The translations under genes and the position numbers were made by a program. This document shows, in pieces, positions 1 through 5,641 of a DNA stretch of 6,169 bases. The DNA comes from Candidatus Delongbacteria bacterium (GTDB lineage Bacteria > UBA4055): NCBI GenBank assembly GCA_022013635.1, contig JAKLPX010000200.1, positions 1 to 6,169 of the forward strand, read 5' to 3'. How positions within the stretch are numbered: position 1 is the first letter of the stretch; every line of letters begins with the position of its first letter. The notes below the pieces were generated by a model. That model was not told the DNA's origin and ran no database searches. It worked only from the letters and a program-made list of their open reading frames with translations.

Positions 1-328
1 AATATTTTCTTATAGTTTCATTTTTATTTTGAAAGGCTGTTACGATTTTATTAATCAATTCATTCTTTTTGAAAGAGTAAAAAAATGCATCTTTTCCAGT
101 TTCGATACCATTGTTGTATTCTTTAAAAAATTCATCAATCTTAAATCCTTCTTCATATTGTCCGCTACCTGTGAAATCTTTTTTTACAAAGAAATTATTA
201 GGCTCGGCTGTTTCGAGTTCAGTCCAGTTTATTGTGCTGATTGAGTTTTGATTTAAAAATTCATATTTTTGGTCTCTTGTGCCGTGCAGGTCAAAGTGGA
301 ATACTCGTGCTATTTTATTTTTTTTCAT
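1..328 (-). CDS. C-terminal (target-recognition) part of a split type ISP/IIG-like restriction-modification enzyme, partial
   Basis: A minus-strand reading frame starts with ATG at 328..326 and stays open to the window edge (109 codons visible). It therefore has no stop here and is easily missed. The protein begins MKKNKIARVFHFDLHG and continues with KYEFL, INWTEL, EPNNFFVKKDF and YEEGF. I recognise this as the segment that normally follows the methyltransferase core in type ISP/Eco57I-like enzymes (family pattern KVFHFDLYGKR..KYEFL...W..L.P..P.YFFV.KDF), leading into the target-recognition domain. The N-terminal part of the same enzyme is the separate gene at 1429..3291, which ends just where this piece should continue. 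The start codon lies 3 bases after the stop of the DUF1016 gene, with no clear ribosome-binding site, so translation probably depends on coupling to that gene. Whether the two enzyme parts assemble as a two-subunit protein or are the debris of a broken gene cannot be told from the window. The family match is from memory of motifs. Confidence 0.82.
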   Translation of the reverse strand, partial: MKKNKIARVFHFDLHGTRDQKYEFLNQNSISTINWTELETAEPNNFFVKKDFTGSGQYEEGFKIDEFFKEYNNGIETGKDAFFYSFKKNELINKIVTAFQNKNETIRKY

Positions 329-331
329 AGT

Positions 332-1432
332 TTAGTCCATCAGCTTTTTTAAAGTTTTTTCATCAGGCAGGATGTTTTTATATTTTGCGGGTAGTTTCGT
401 GCTTGTCGAATATGTCGCCACGCCCATAGCTCTGTCAAAGTTCCTGAATGAGAATTCGACTATCTTGTTTTTCTTTTCTTTGCATAGTATGATACCTATT
501 GACGGATTTTCGTGTTCAAGTTTTACGTATTCGTCAAGAGCGGACAGATAGAAATTCATTTTACCAAGATATTCAGGCTTAAATTTGCCTGATTTAAGTT
601 CAAATGCGATCAGTGCCTGAAGTTTTCTGTTATAAAAAAGAATATCTATAAAATATTCCTCATCTTCGACAATAAGTCTGTACTGATTGCCAATGAAAGC
701 AAAGTCGTTACCGAGAGACATTAGAAATTTCTTAATATTCCTGACGATCTCGTTTTCAAGAACTTTCTCGTCGTCCTCATCTTCGTCCGATATTCTGACG
801 AAGTCAAGAAGGTACTGGTCTCTGAAAGCGGCAAGAGCTTTTTCTCTGCTTTTTTCGGGTAGTGTTACTCCAAAATTATTTGGAAGTTTACCTTGTTTTT
901 CGAATAACCTGCTTTTGATGTTCCGCTTAATATTGTCGATGTTCCAAAACTCAGTAGCAGCTTTACTGATATAAAACACTTTAGCCTCAATACTTTTAGC
1001 CTTAGACATTATCTCGCAATGTGCTGTAAATGTCAAAATAGTGAACAATTCCACAAATTGGCCCGTTATCAACGGGCTAATTATATTTACAGGTACTCCT
1101 ATTTGGCCCGTTGTCAACGGGCTAATTGAGTCTTTTATAGATGGCTGACTAATTAAATAAGGTATCCAATGGTCATAAAATTGCCTCATCCTTTTCAAAT
1201 TTGTGAAAGAAAAACCTCTAAGGCCTTTCAGCTCTTTTTGAAGATCTGCCGAAAGATTCTCAATTGTTTTGCTTCCCCATTTCTCTTTAGTTACTTTATC
1301 CGATATAATCGAACCTACTTTGAAATATAGGAACAGAAGCTCTTTATTTGCGATCTTTGATACGAGGAATCTGCTTTGAAGTATGTCGGATTTGATCTGC
1401 TTAATTGTCTTAATGTAGATTTCTTCTTTCAT
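332..1432 (-). CDS. DUF1016/YhcG-family PDDEXK nuclease
   Basis: The 366-residue protein has the two-domain layout of the DUF1016 (YhcG) family. The N-terminal helical domain spans about residues 5-150 and includes KWGSKTIENLSADL and FSFTNLKRMRQFY, where family members have WG.kvIe.La.DL and fs..NL..MRqFY. The C-terminal PD-(D/E)XK nuclease domain spans about 165-345, with FIDILFYN (Asp263) and AFELKSGKF (Glu278, Lys280), then GKMNFYLSALDEY and NPSIGIILCKEK. The predicted active-site residues are therefore intact. This family is often found inside restriction-modification operons and its role is poorly defined; nucleic-acid cleavage or resolution is inferred from the fold. The ATG overlaps the TGA of the upstream restriction gene (ATGA), so translation is probably coupled. 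The stop is 3 bases before the C-terminal half of that same enzyme, and in its frame. Residues 103-125 carry a duplicated ISPL(T/I)TGQ motif encoded by two palindromic DNA repeats (see repeat entries). Confidence 0.9.
   Translation of the reverse strand: MKEEIYIKTIKQIKSDILQSRFLVSKIANKELLFLYFKVGSIISDKVTKEKWGSKTIENLSADLQKELKGLRGFSFTNLKRMRQFYDHWIPYLISQPSIKDSISPLTTGQIGVPVNIISPLITGQFVELFTILTFTAHCEIMSKAKSIEAKVFYISKAATEFWNIDNIKRNIKSRLFEKQGKLPNNFGVTLPEKSREKALAAFRDQYLLDFVRISDEDEDDEKVLENEIVRNIKKFLMSLGNDFAFIGNQYRLIVEDEEYFIDILFYNRKLQALIAFELKSGKFKPEYLGKMNFYLSALDEYVKLEHENPSIGIILCKEKKNKIVEFSFRNFDRAMGVATYSTSTKLPAKYKNILPDEKTLKKLMD
1056..1082. repeat. palindromic repeat copy 1 inside the DUF1016 gene
   Basis: GCCCGTT and AACGGGC pair around the 3-base loop ATC. 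The pairing extends outward through a G.T wobble and four A-T pairs, giving a 12-bp stem over 27 bases. The core TTGGCCCGTTrTCAACGGGC, plus TAATT, recurs 45 bases away with one substitution. It encodes ISPLITGQ (residues 118-125) on the minus strand. Confidence 0.85.
1103..1127. repeat. palindromic repeat copy 2 inside the DUF1016 gene
   Basis: This is 24 of 25 bases identical to copy 1 (1058..1082). The one difference, G at 1113, extends the inner palindrome to GCCCGTTG T CAACGGGC. It encodes ISPLTTGQ (residues 103-110). The 45-base period (15 codons) keeps the frame, so the two copies add a repeated peptide between the N-terminal domain and the nuclease domain. Confidence 0.85.
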
Positions 1433-3291
1433 TTTGCCCTCTTCTTAACAAATATGTTTATGCTTACGCCCTGCATGATGTCAAAGACATTTTCGTCTTT
1501 TGATCCGTCGGGACAAACTTCCTTTTTCTTGGCATTGCCGTGAAGGTCGAGGATATAAATTTTGTCGAATGTTTCAAGGAGGTTTTTTCTCATTTGCCTG
1601 TGGATTATTCCGTCAATGAAGCTGTTGTTTGAAATATATGCGAGAATTCCTTCCCCGTTCTTCTCAACAAAATACTGCCCGAAGCGTATGAATTTTAGGT
1701 AATCGTCAGAGAGCGGCTGAATGTTTCTTTCGTTCAGGTCTTTCTTATAGTCAACCATGAGTTTTTCGATCCATTCACTTTTGTTGCTTGAGCTGACGGA
1801 ATAAGGAGGGTTGCCCATGATGACCATGACGGGTGCGTCGCGTTTGATGCGGTTGGCTTCGTTGGCTTCGGAGCTTAGCCAGCTTGCGAATAGTGTTCCG
1901 GTGTCTTTGTGGTATTCTTCAAGGCTGTTGGTTAGGTATATTTTGAGCCTTCTGTCGGTTTTGGGCGCGTAGCCTGTTTCTTTTAGGAGAAGGTCTAATT
2001 TGAGATGGGCCATTGCGTAGCTTGCCATTAGAAGTTCGAATCCGTTTAGGCGCGGGAGTAGGTTGTTTTCGGCATAGTCGCTCCATATTCCCTGCATAGA
2101 TTTAAAATTATTATCGTAGATGTGCTTTATGACTTCTGCGAGAAATGTGCCTGTTCCGGTTGCGGGATCTAATATCTGTACTTTATGGACTTCCTGCTCG
2201 ATCTTTTTTCCGTGCTCATCAACTTTTATTTTTATTTTTGAAGAGTCTGCAAGTCCCATGGGAAGGTTGAATTCTGTCTTTAAGATGTCGTCAACTGCCC
2301 GGACGATAAAGCTGACTACGGGATGCGGTGTGTACCATACTCCTCTGGCTTTTCTGAGTTTGGGATCGTATTCGGAAAGGAATGTTTCGTAAAAATGGAT
2401 TATCGGGTCTTCGGTCTTGGTCTCTTTTCCAAAGTCTTTGAGCAGTTCGGCTACATTGGAGTGAAGGAATATTTCTACCAGATCGTCAACTATCCACTTT
2501 ATTCTGTCGTCAAGGTCGGGTCCGGCTATGTATGCAAAGAGTTTTCTTAAGAAAGGGTTAGATTTTGGGATGAGTTCGGCTGCTTCCTGTCTTGAGAATG
2601 AATCGAGTGTTGCATCATGAAGTCTTGCCGCGAACATGCCGTAAGCTATCGTCTGCGCGTAAACATCTGCGAAAGCCTTGGGAGTTATGTCGTGAATGAG
2701 AATGTCCTTAAATGCGCTCAATTGGTCTTTTAAAGTACTGTTCTCTTCCGTAGTCACATCAGAAATAAGTGCGTTGCCTATTACATCCGATAATAGTCTT
2801 GCCTTGTTGGCCATCATCTGTGCGAGGTGCTTTGGGCTCTTAATGGTCTGCGCGGGTTGTTCGACAAAGTATTTTAGAAGATATGTAAATGAATCGAAGT
2901 TCCTTTCAAGAGGATGGATCGAATTGCCTCTGATCTCCCCTATGACGATCTTTTCCTTGCGTTCACCGTCACGGTAGAATTGGAATGTCAGGTAGTCCGT
3001 AAATATCAGGCTGGAGAGTGAATTTTTATAGCGGTCGAATTGCTCCTTATAACTTTTGCTGTCAAGGTCAGAACCTATGTCTTTAGCTTCAATAAATCCT
3101 ACAGGCACTCCCTTTTTCGTCAGAATGTAATCCGGAGCTCCGCACTTCTGCCTCTTCGGCTCGTTGGTCGCCATAATGCCGGGACAGATGCTTTCGATAA
3201 GCTGCTGAAGGTCGCCCCGAAAAGTGTGCTCAGTCGCGTTCCCGAGTTTATAATGCCTGTTAAGGTTTGAAATGTATTGGTCTAAGGTCAT
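1429..3291 (-). CDS. N-terminal nuclease and methyltransferase part of a type ISP/IIG-like restriction-modification enzyme (split gene)
   Basis: The 620-residue protein carries a PD-(D/E)XK nuclease at the N-terminus: GAPDYIL with Asp54 and VGFIEAKD with Glu68 and Lys70. A helical coupler-like region (about 160-310) follows. The adenine-N6 methyltransferase begins at GVWYTPHPVV (about 317), with motif I DPATGTGTFL (375-384) binding S-adenosylmethionine and motif IV NPPY (494-497) for catalysis. The end (ILDLHGNAKKK, DENVFDIMQGVSINIFVKK) is the usual end of the methyltransferase core. Family enzymes of this type run on for several hundred more residues into a target-recognition domain; here that part begins in a separate frame at 328. 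As it stands, this polypeptide should cut and methylate only with a partner giving DNA specificity. It lacks the helicase of the larger LlaGI-type enzymes. The start ATG follows GAGAAAGAAACC, a weak purine-rich ribosome site supplied by a 14-bp repeat copy. The TGA overlaps the next ATG. Enzyme class is confident; activity is not. Confidence 0.9.
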   Translation of the reverse strand: MTLDQYISNLNRHYKLGNATEHTFRGDLQQLIESICPGIMATNEPKRQKCGAPDYILTKKGVPVGFIEAKDIGSDLDSKSYKEQFDRYKNSLSSLIFTDYLTFQFYRDGERKEKIVIGEIRGNSIHPLERNFDSFTYLLKYFVEQPAQTIKSPKHLAQMMANKARLLSDVIGNALISDVTTEENSTLKDQLSAFKDILIHDITPKAFADVYAQTIAYGMFAARLHDATLDSFSRQEAAELIPKSNPFLRKLFAYIAGPDLDDRIKWIVDDLVEIFLHSNVAELLKDFGKETKTEDPIIHFYETFLSEYDPKLRKARGVWYTPHPVVSFIVRAVDDILKTEFNLPMGLADSSKIKIKVDEHGKKIEQEVHKVQILDPATGTGTFLAEVIKHIYDNNFKSMQGIWSDYAENNLLPRLNGFELLMASYAMAHLKLDLLLKETGYAPKTDRRLKIYLTNSLEEYHKDTGTLFASWLSSEANEANRIKRDAPVMVIMGNPPYSVSSSNKSEWIEKLMVDYKKDLNERNIQPLSDDYLKFIRFGQYFVEKNGEGILAYISNNSFIDGIIHRQMRKNLLETFDKIYILDLHGNAKKKEVCPDGSKDENVFDIMQGVSINIFVKKRAK

Positions 3292-3296
3292 GGTTT

Positions 3297-3393
3297 CTTT
3301 CTCGTAGTTTAATTAGTAGTTTTTATCCTGTAAACTTTTATCCTGTAGTTTCTTTCTTGTAGTCTCTTTTCCGTAGTTTCTTTTCCGTAGTTA
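3297..3393. repeat. array of about seven degenerate 14-bp repeats filling the spacer before the restriction gene
   Basis: On the plus strand the spacer can be cut end to end into near-14-base units: 3297-3310 ctttctcgtagttt, 3311-3322, 3323-3337, 3338-3351 ttatcctgtagttt, 3352-3365 ctttcttgtagtct, 3366-3379 cttttccgtagttt, and 3380-3393, which runs into the stop codon of the upstream gene. The consensus is the same ctttcctgtagttt unit that is perfectly repeated at 3565-3620. The copy at 3297-3310 supplies the purine-rich stretch just upstream of the restriction gene's ATG. I see no terminator or separate promoter in this spacer. Confidence 0.75.
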
Positions 3394-3819
3394 ATCATTT
3401 TCAATGATCTCCCAATAGCCTTGTTTTCTGCCGCCTATCCTTCTAATAATGTTTTTCTTCTTCAGACTTCTTAAATGGTAATTAACCCCATCCTCAGTTA
3501 AACCAAGAGTCATAGCTATATCTGGTATTTTAATCGAAGGATGATTCTTAATAAGGTTTAAAAGCTTTCCTGTAGTTTCTTTCCTGTAGTTTCTTTCCTG
3601 TAGTTTCTTTCCTGTAGTTTTATCGGTAGTTTTACCTGACACATCAGCTACATTCTTCCCTGACATTTTATTAGTAGTTTTGTCAGGGATAATTCTATTA
3701 AATGTCGTCGTAAAGAATGCGGTATAGCCAAATCCGACCGTGCTTTTATCAAGCGATTCCTTGAATTCCGCATGATAGCCTTCACCAAGTTTGATCAAAT
3801 CAGATATATTTTTGTTCAT
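3391..3819 (-). pseudogene. internally deleted AlbA_2 / ATPase / winged-helix regulator remnant
   Basis: The 142-residue frame is open but looks like the two ends of a much longer protein. Residues 1-26 (LIKLGEGYHAEFKESLDKS) match the start of the Schlafen AlbA_2 domain. Residues 28-43 (VGFGYTAFFTTTFNRI) look like the end of the RecG-like/HATPase part that closes these proteins. Residues 47-86 are the Thr-Thr-x-Lys linker (KTTNK, KTTDKTTGK). Residues 86-142 form a winged helix-turn-helix (LLNLIKNHP, GLTEDGVNYHLRSLKKK, RKQGYWEIIE). Family members are usually about 400-550 residues, so most of AlbA_2 and the ATPase is missing. In the linker, four tandem 14-bp repeats shift the frame twice and return it, giving the odd peptide KLQERNYRKE between two TTGK motifs. 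It may still make a small DNA-binding protein. It lies 16 bases after higA-immA, with AGGATA as ribosome site in a repeat copy. Family call is fairly sure; pseudogene status is inferred. Confidence 0.65.
3565..3620. repeat. four perfect tandem copies of a 14-bp repeat inside a coding frame
   Basis: The unit ctttcctgtagttt (AAACTACAGGAAAG on the coding strand) occurs four times in a row without a mismatch: 3565-3578, 3579-3592, 3593-3606 and 3607-3620. Related single copies lie further upstream in the gene (gtagtttta near 3627 and 3676). Three steps of 14 bases equal 42, so the frame is restored only with 4 copies (or 1, 7 and so on). The array lies in the linker just before the winged-helix domain. 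Confidence 0.95.
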
Positions 3820-3823
3820 GCCG

Positions 3824-3837
3824 GTATCCTGTAGTTT
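3824..3837. repeat. single 14-bp repeat copy in the spacer before the regulator remnant
   Basis: AAACTACAGGATAC on the minus strand matches the 14-bp unit at its first 11 positions. It lies between the stop of higA-immA (TAA at 3838..3836, overlapping the repeat) and the ATG at 3819. Its AGGA is the only plausible ribosome-binding site for that start. Confidence 0.7.
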
Positions 3838-4924
3838 ATTCTACGAAATCGAATTTTCTTTTCATATCGTTTAAATGCGAGAATTCAATAAACTTTTCAT
3901 GTTGTAGCCTTCCGACAACTATCGCAGGTGAAATACCGAGTTTTTCTGCAAAATCAGTAACCGCTTTCTTTGTATTATAATTTCCTGACTGAATAAAATT
4001 CTGCCAATTTTCGAAAGGAATTGGACAATCCCGAGCGAAAACATCCGCTTCGGTTTCTTTTTCATCCTTATTTTCTGAGCTTTCGATGAAAATGTCCTTT
4101 TTACCATGGAGTAATATATGACCGGCTTCGTGGAAGAAAGTGAACCAGAAAATGTCCTCATATTTGCCTCTAAGAGAAAGTTGTAACAGAGCCTTATCCG
4201 GATTGAGCCATCTCGTTATACCGTAAACCGGAACTCCTTTAAGCGGAGGAACAAAAGCAACTGCTACACCTGCAGCAGCACAAAGTTTTATTACTTCGGA
4301 TTCAAATTTTTCCGGAGATTCGTTTGTCATTGGCAATATTGACCTCAAAACTGAACCAAATTTCTGTTTATCGAATGATGAACATTTGATACTCTGAGCT
4401 TCAAGCTCACCTTTTCTCAACCAGACTGATGTGGCTTCAGGGTTTTTCTTAAAGCAAAATGATTGCCTGAAAGCTATCTCTTTGCAACCCCAGATATTCT
4501 TCCATTCTGTCGGTGAATTGATTCCGAAGAACTTGAGCAGCTCCCATGTTTGAAGAGCTTTATCTTCAAATTTCTTTAACCATCCCAGCTTTATCATTTC
4601 ATTCACCGGCATGGATTTAAGCCATTCCGTATATTCAGCCATTCTTACTGCAGCTTCCTTTTTGGCTATATTTTCATCATATTTCTTCTGACGGGTATTC
4701 CAGAAATCCGCTGGTATTCCAAGAACATTTTCTAGCTGAATTGCTGTTTCGGGAGTTATGGAGATCTTCCCTTTAATGATCTCATTTAACTTAGTCTTAG
4801 GTCGCCCTGTCCTAACTGCAAGTTCAAGTTGCGACATCCCTCTTTCTTCAAGAATATCGTTCAGAGTTTCTCCGGGATGCGTGACAGATTCAGGGATATA
4901 TTCATTTATTATTTTATTTGCCAT
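3836..4924 (-). CDS. higA: HigA-type antitoxin fused to an ImmA/IrrE zinc metallopeptidase
   Basis: The 362-residue protein starts with a HigA-type helix-turn-helix (about residues 14-84): HPGETLNDILEERGMSQLE, then TGRPKTKLNEIIKGK and LGIPADFWNTRQ. This domain should bind the operon's own promoter. The C-terminal half is an ImmA/IrrE-family peptidase with zinc-binding HEAGH at 265-269 and a likely third ligand, Glu292, in KETEADVFARD. All expected metal and catalytic residues are present. This fused form is usually the antitoxin partner of a RelE/HigB-like toxin encoded just upstream. Here the upstream toxin is deleted internally (4914..5058), so the antitoxin looks orphaned. Its ATG lies within the last codons of the toxin remnant (11-base overlap), with a strong GGAGGA 5 bases before it. 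It is the first intact gene of the run, so it may control all downstream defence genes. Domain calls are confident; the protease target is unknown. Confidence 0.9.
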   Translation of the reverse strand: MANKIINEYIPESVTHPGETLNDILEERGMSQLELAVRTGRPKTKLNEIIKGKISITPETAIQLENVLGIPADFWNTRQKKYDENIAKKEAAVRMAEYTEWLKSMPVNEMIKLGWLKKFEDKALQTWELLKFFGINSPTEWKNIWGCKEIAFRQSFCFKKNPEATSVWLRKGELEAQSIKCSSFDKQKFGSVLRSILPMTNESPEKFESEVIKLCAAAGVAVAFVPPLKGVPVYGITRWLNPDKALLQLSLRGKYEDIFWFTFFHEAGHILLHGKKDIFIESSENKDEKETEADVFARDCPIPFENWQNFIQSGNYNTKKAVTDFAEKLGISPAIVVGRLQHEKFIEFSHLNDMKRKFDFVE

Positions 4925-5058
4925 GATAGTCCTCCACTTTGATAAGTTTTACCGCCTTCACTTTCTCCAGGTCAAGCCATCCGTCTTTTTAGCTTTCCGG
5001 AAGCGTTCCTGCACGCTTTCCTGATCTTATTATTACCGAATAATATATCCAATATCAT
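4914..5058 (-). pseudogene. HigB/RelE-type toxin remnant with its middle deleted
   Basis: From ATG at 5058 the frame reads MILDILFGNNKIRKAC, then GKLKRRMA, and stops at TGA (4974..4972), giving only 28 residues. Shifted by one base, the end of a HigB-like toxin follows: GWLDLEKVKAVKLIKV then EDYHGK and TAA at 4916..4914, overlapping the higA start as intact toxin genes do. The N-terminal piece resembles the start of these toxins (KIRKAC...KL.RR) and the C-terminal piece their last strand (D..KV.A..I..V.DYHGK). The central part, with the RelE-like catalytic residues and roughly 50-60 codons, is missing. The junction lies near 4973-4990. The promoter and antitoxin beside it remain intact. The toxin end is convincing; the N-terminal match is weaker. 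Confidence 0.72.
4930..4935 (-). promoter_or_regulatory. strong ribosome-binding site for higA-immA
   Basis: GGAGGA lies 5 bases before the ATG at 4924. It is the best Shine-Dalgarno match in the window. Because it lies inside the toxin remnant's last codons, it supports independent translation of the antitoxin after loss of the toxin. Confidence 0.75.
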
Positions 5059-5072
5059 TTACCCGTTAAGTG
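5056..5072. promoter_or_regulatory. imperfect inverted repeat, possible antitoxin operator
   Basis: CATTTA and TAAGTG flank a 5-base spacer (5 of 6 pairs match), just downstream of the expected transcription start and over the toxin start codon. Another small palindrome, TTCT-T-AGAA, lies at 5075-5083. HigA proteins usually repress from such sites near the promoter. The repeats are short, so this is a weak call. Confidence 0.25.
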
Positions 5073-5087
5073 TATTCTTAGAACTGT

Positions 5088-5116
5088 AATATAATCAAAA
5101 CAATTCACCTTGTCAA
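5088..5116 (-). promoter_or_regulatory. consensus-like promoter for the minus-strand defence run
   Basis: On the minus strand, TTGACA (5116..5111) is followed after exactly 17 bases by TATATT (5093..5088). This is a full -35 match and a near-consensus -10 for a housekeeping sigma factor. Transcription should start near 5081, just upstream of the toxin remnant, and could run through higA-immA and the restriction genes, since no terminator is visible between them. Bacteroidota-type promoters differ (TTTG and TAnnTTTG), so the match may carry less weight if the host belongs there. Confidence 0.6.
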
Positions 5117-5123
5117 TGAATTA

Positions 5124-5152
5124 TTGCGATAAATGATAATTTCAATTATATT
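5124..5152 (+). promoter_or_regulatory. possible leaderless promoter for the acetyltransferase gene
   Basis: TTGCGA (5124-5129) and TATATT (5147-5152) are separated by 17 bases on the plus strand. The ATG at 5159 lies where transcription would begin, and there is no Shine-Dalgarno sequence before it, so the mRNA may be leaderless. The divergent minus-strand promoter's -35 starts only 7 bases away (5116 versus 5124), so the two polymerases would compete. Confidence 0.4.
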
Positions 5153-5158
5153 CCTTCC

Positions 5159-5641
5159 ATGAGTGAAATTGAATTCCGCATACCTTCCCTGTCAGACTAT
5201 GAAAATGTCAGAAGCATTTGGGAAGATGAAAAAACAATGGCTGATGTAGGCGGGATCGTCCCTATAGATGATACAGGCTTCACAAAATGGTTTGATTATA
5301 TGTTTGCTAACAGTAAAGACAGGAACTGCTATTTTTTGATATTTTATGAAGGCTCATGCGCCGGAGAAGTAAGTTTTCACAGGTTCGATCCTGAAAAAAA
5401 GATTGCCGAATTAAATATTAAAGTTAAATATGAATTTCGCAGCAAAGGGATCGGCAGAAAAGCTCTTGATCATATTTTTTCGGTGTTCTTTAATGAGTGG
5501 AACGGGCTTGAATTGTATGATACGCTGTGGAAAGAAAATCCGGCAGGTATTAAAGCTCTGAAAGCGTACGGTTTTAAAGAAAAAGGAATTGATAATGAAG
5601 GAAATCCCGTATTATATTATTCAGCAACAGCAACAACATAA
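5159..5641 (+). CDS. GNAT-family N-acetyltransferase
   Basis: The 160-residue protein has the GNAT fold order. The N-terminal FRIPSLSDYENVRSIWED matches the first strand and helix. A central CAGEVSFHRFDPEKKIAELNIKV region holds strands 3-4. The acetyl-CoA-binding motif A is RSKGIGRKAL (about 97-106, the R/Q-x-x-G-x-G/A pattern). A final ENPAGIKALKAYGFKEKG is the usual motif B end, where family members have N..a...Y.k.GF. It transfers an acetyl group from acetyl-CoA to an amine; the substrate cannot be predicted, and small molecules or protein N-termini are both possible. It faces away from the defence run and does not belong to its operon. Its last 25 bases overlap the convergent FG-GAP gene, so its final residues (SATATT) may be a junction product. 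The start has no ribosome site but a promoter at the right distance. Family call is firm. Confidence 0.88.
   Translation: MSEIEFRIPSLSDYENVRSIWEDEKTMADVGGIVPIDDTGFTKWFDYMFANSKDRNCYFLIFYEGSCAGEVSFHRFDPEKKIAELNIKVKYEFRSKGIGRKALDHIFSVFFNEWNGLELYDTLWKENPAGIKALKAYGFKEKGIDNEGNPVLYYSATATT

Noticed and set aside
29..244. Plus-strand open frame of 71 codons at the left edge
   Set aside because: It is antisense to the C-terminal half of the restriction enzyme, whose residues match a known family. The plus-strand peptide has no recognisable domain.
687..3270. Several plus-strand frames of 75-95 codons (687-974, 2120-2392, 2323-2550, 2696-2977, 3040-3270)
   Set aside because: All are antisense to confidently identified minus-strand genes and show low-complexity or no family features; they are shadows of those genes.
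3297..3620. CRISPR-like array
   Set aside because: The units are 14 bases, directly adjacent without unique spacers, and lie partly in a coding frame, so this is a tandem repeat and not CRISPR.
3919..4161. Minus-strand 80-codon frame inside the antitoxin-peptidase gene
   Set aside because: It is an alternative frame over the zinc-binding HEAGH region of the real gene, with no domain of its own.
4990..5015. Hairpin GGAAAGCGT...ACGCTTCC in the toxin remnant as a terminator or attenuator
   Set aside because: The stem is interrupted by a bulge and is not followed by a T-run on either strand. It is most likely chance within former coding sequence.
4758..5024. Plus-strand 88-codon frame opposite the antitoxin start and toxin remnant
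   Set aside because: It is antisense to a clear helix-turn-helix coding region and the toxin remnant, with no family match.
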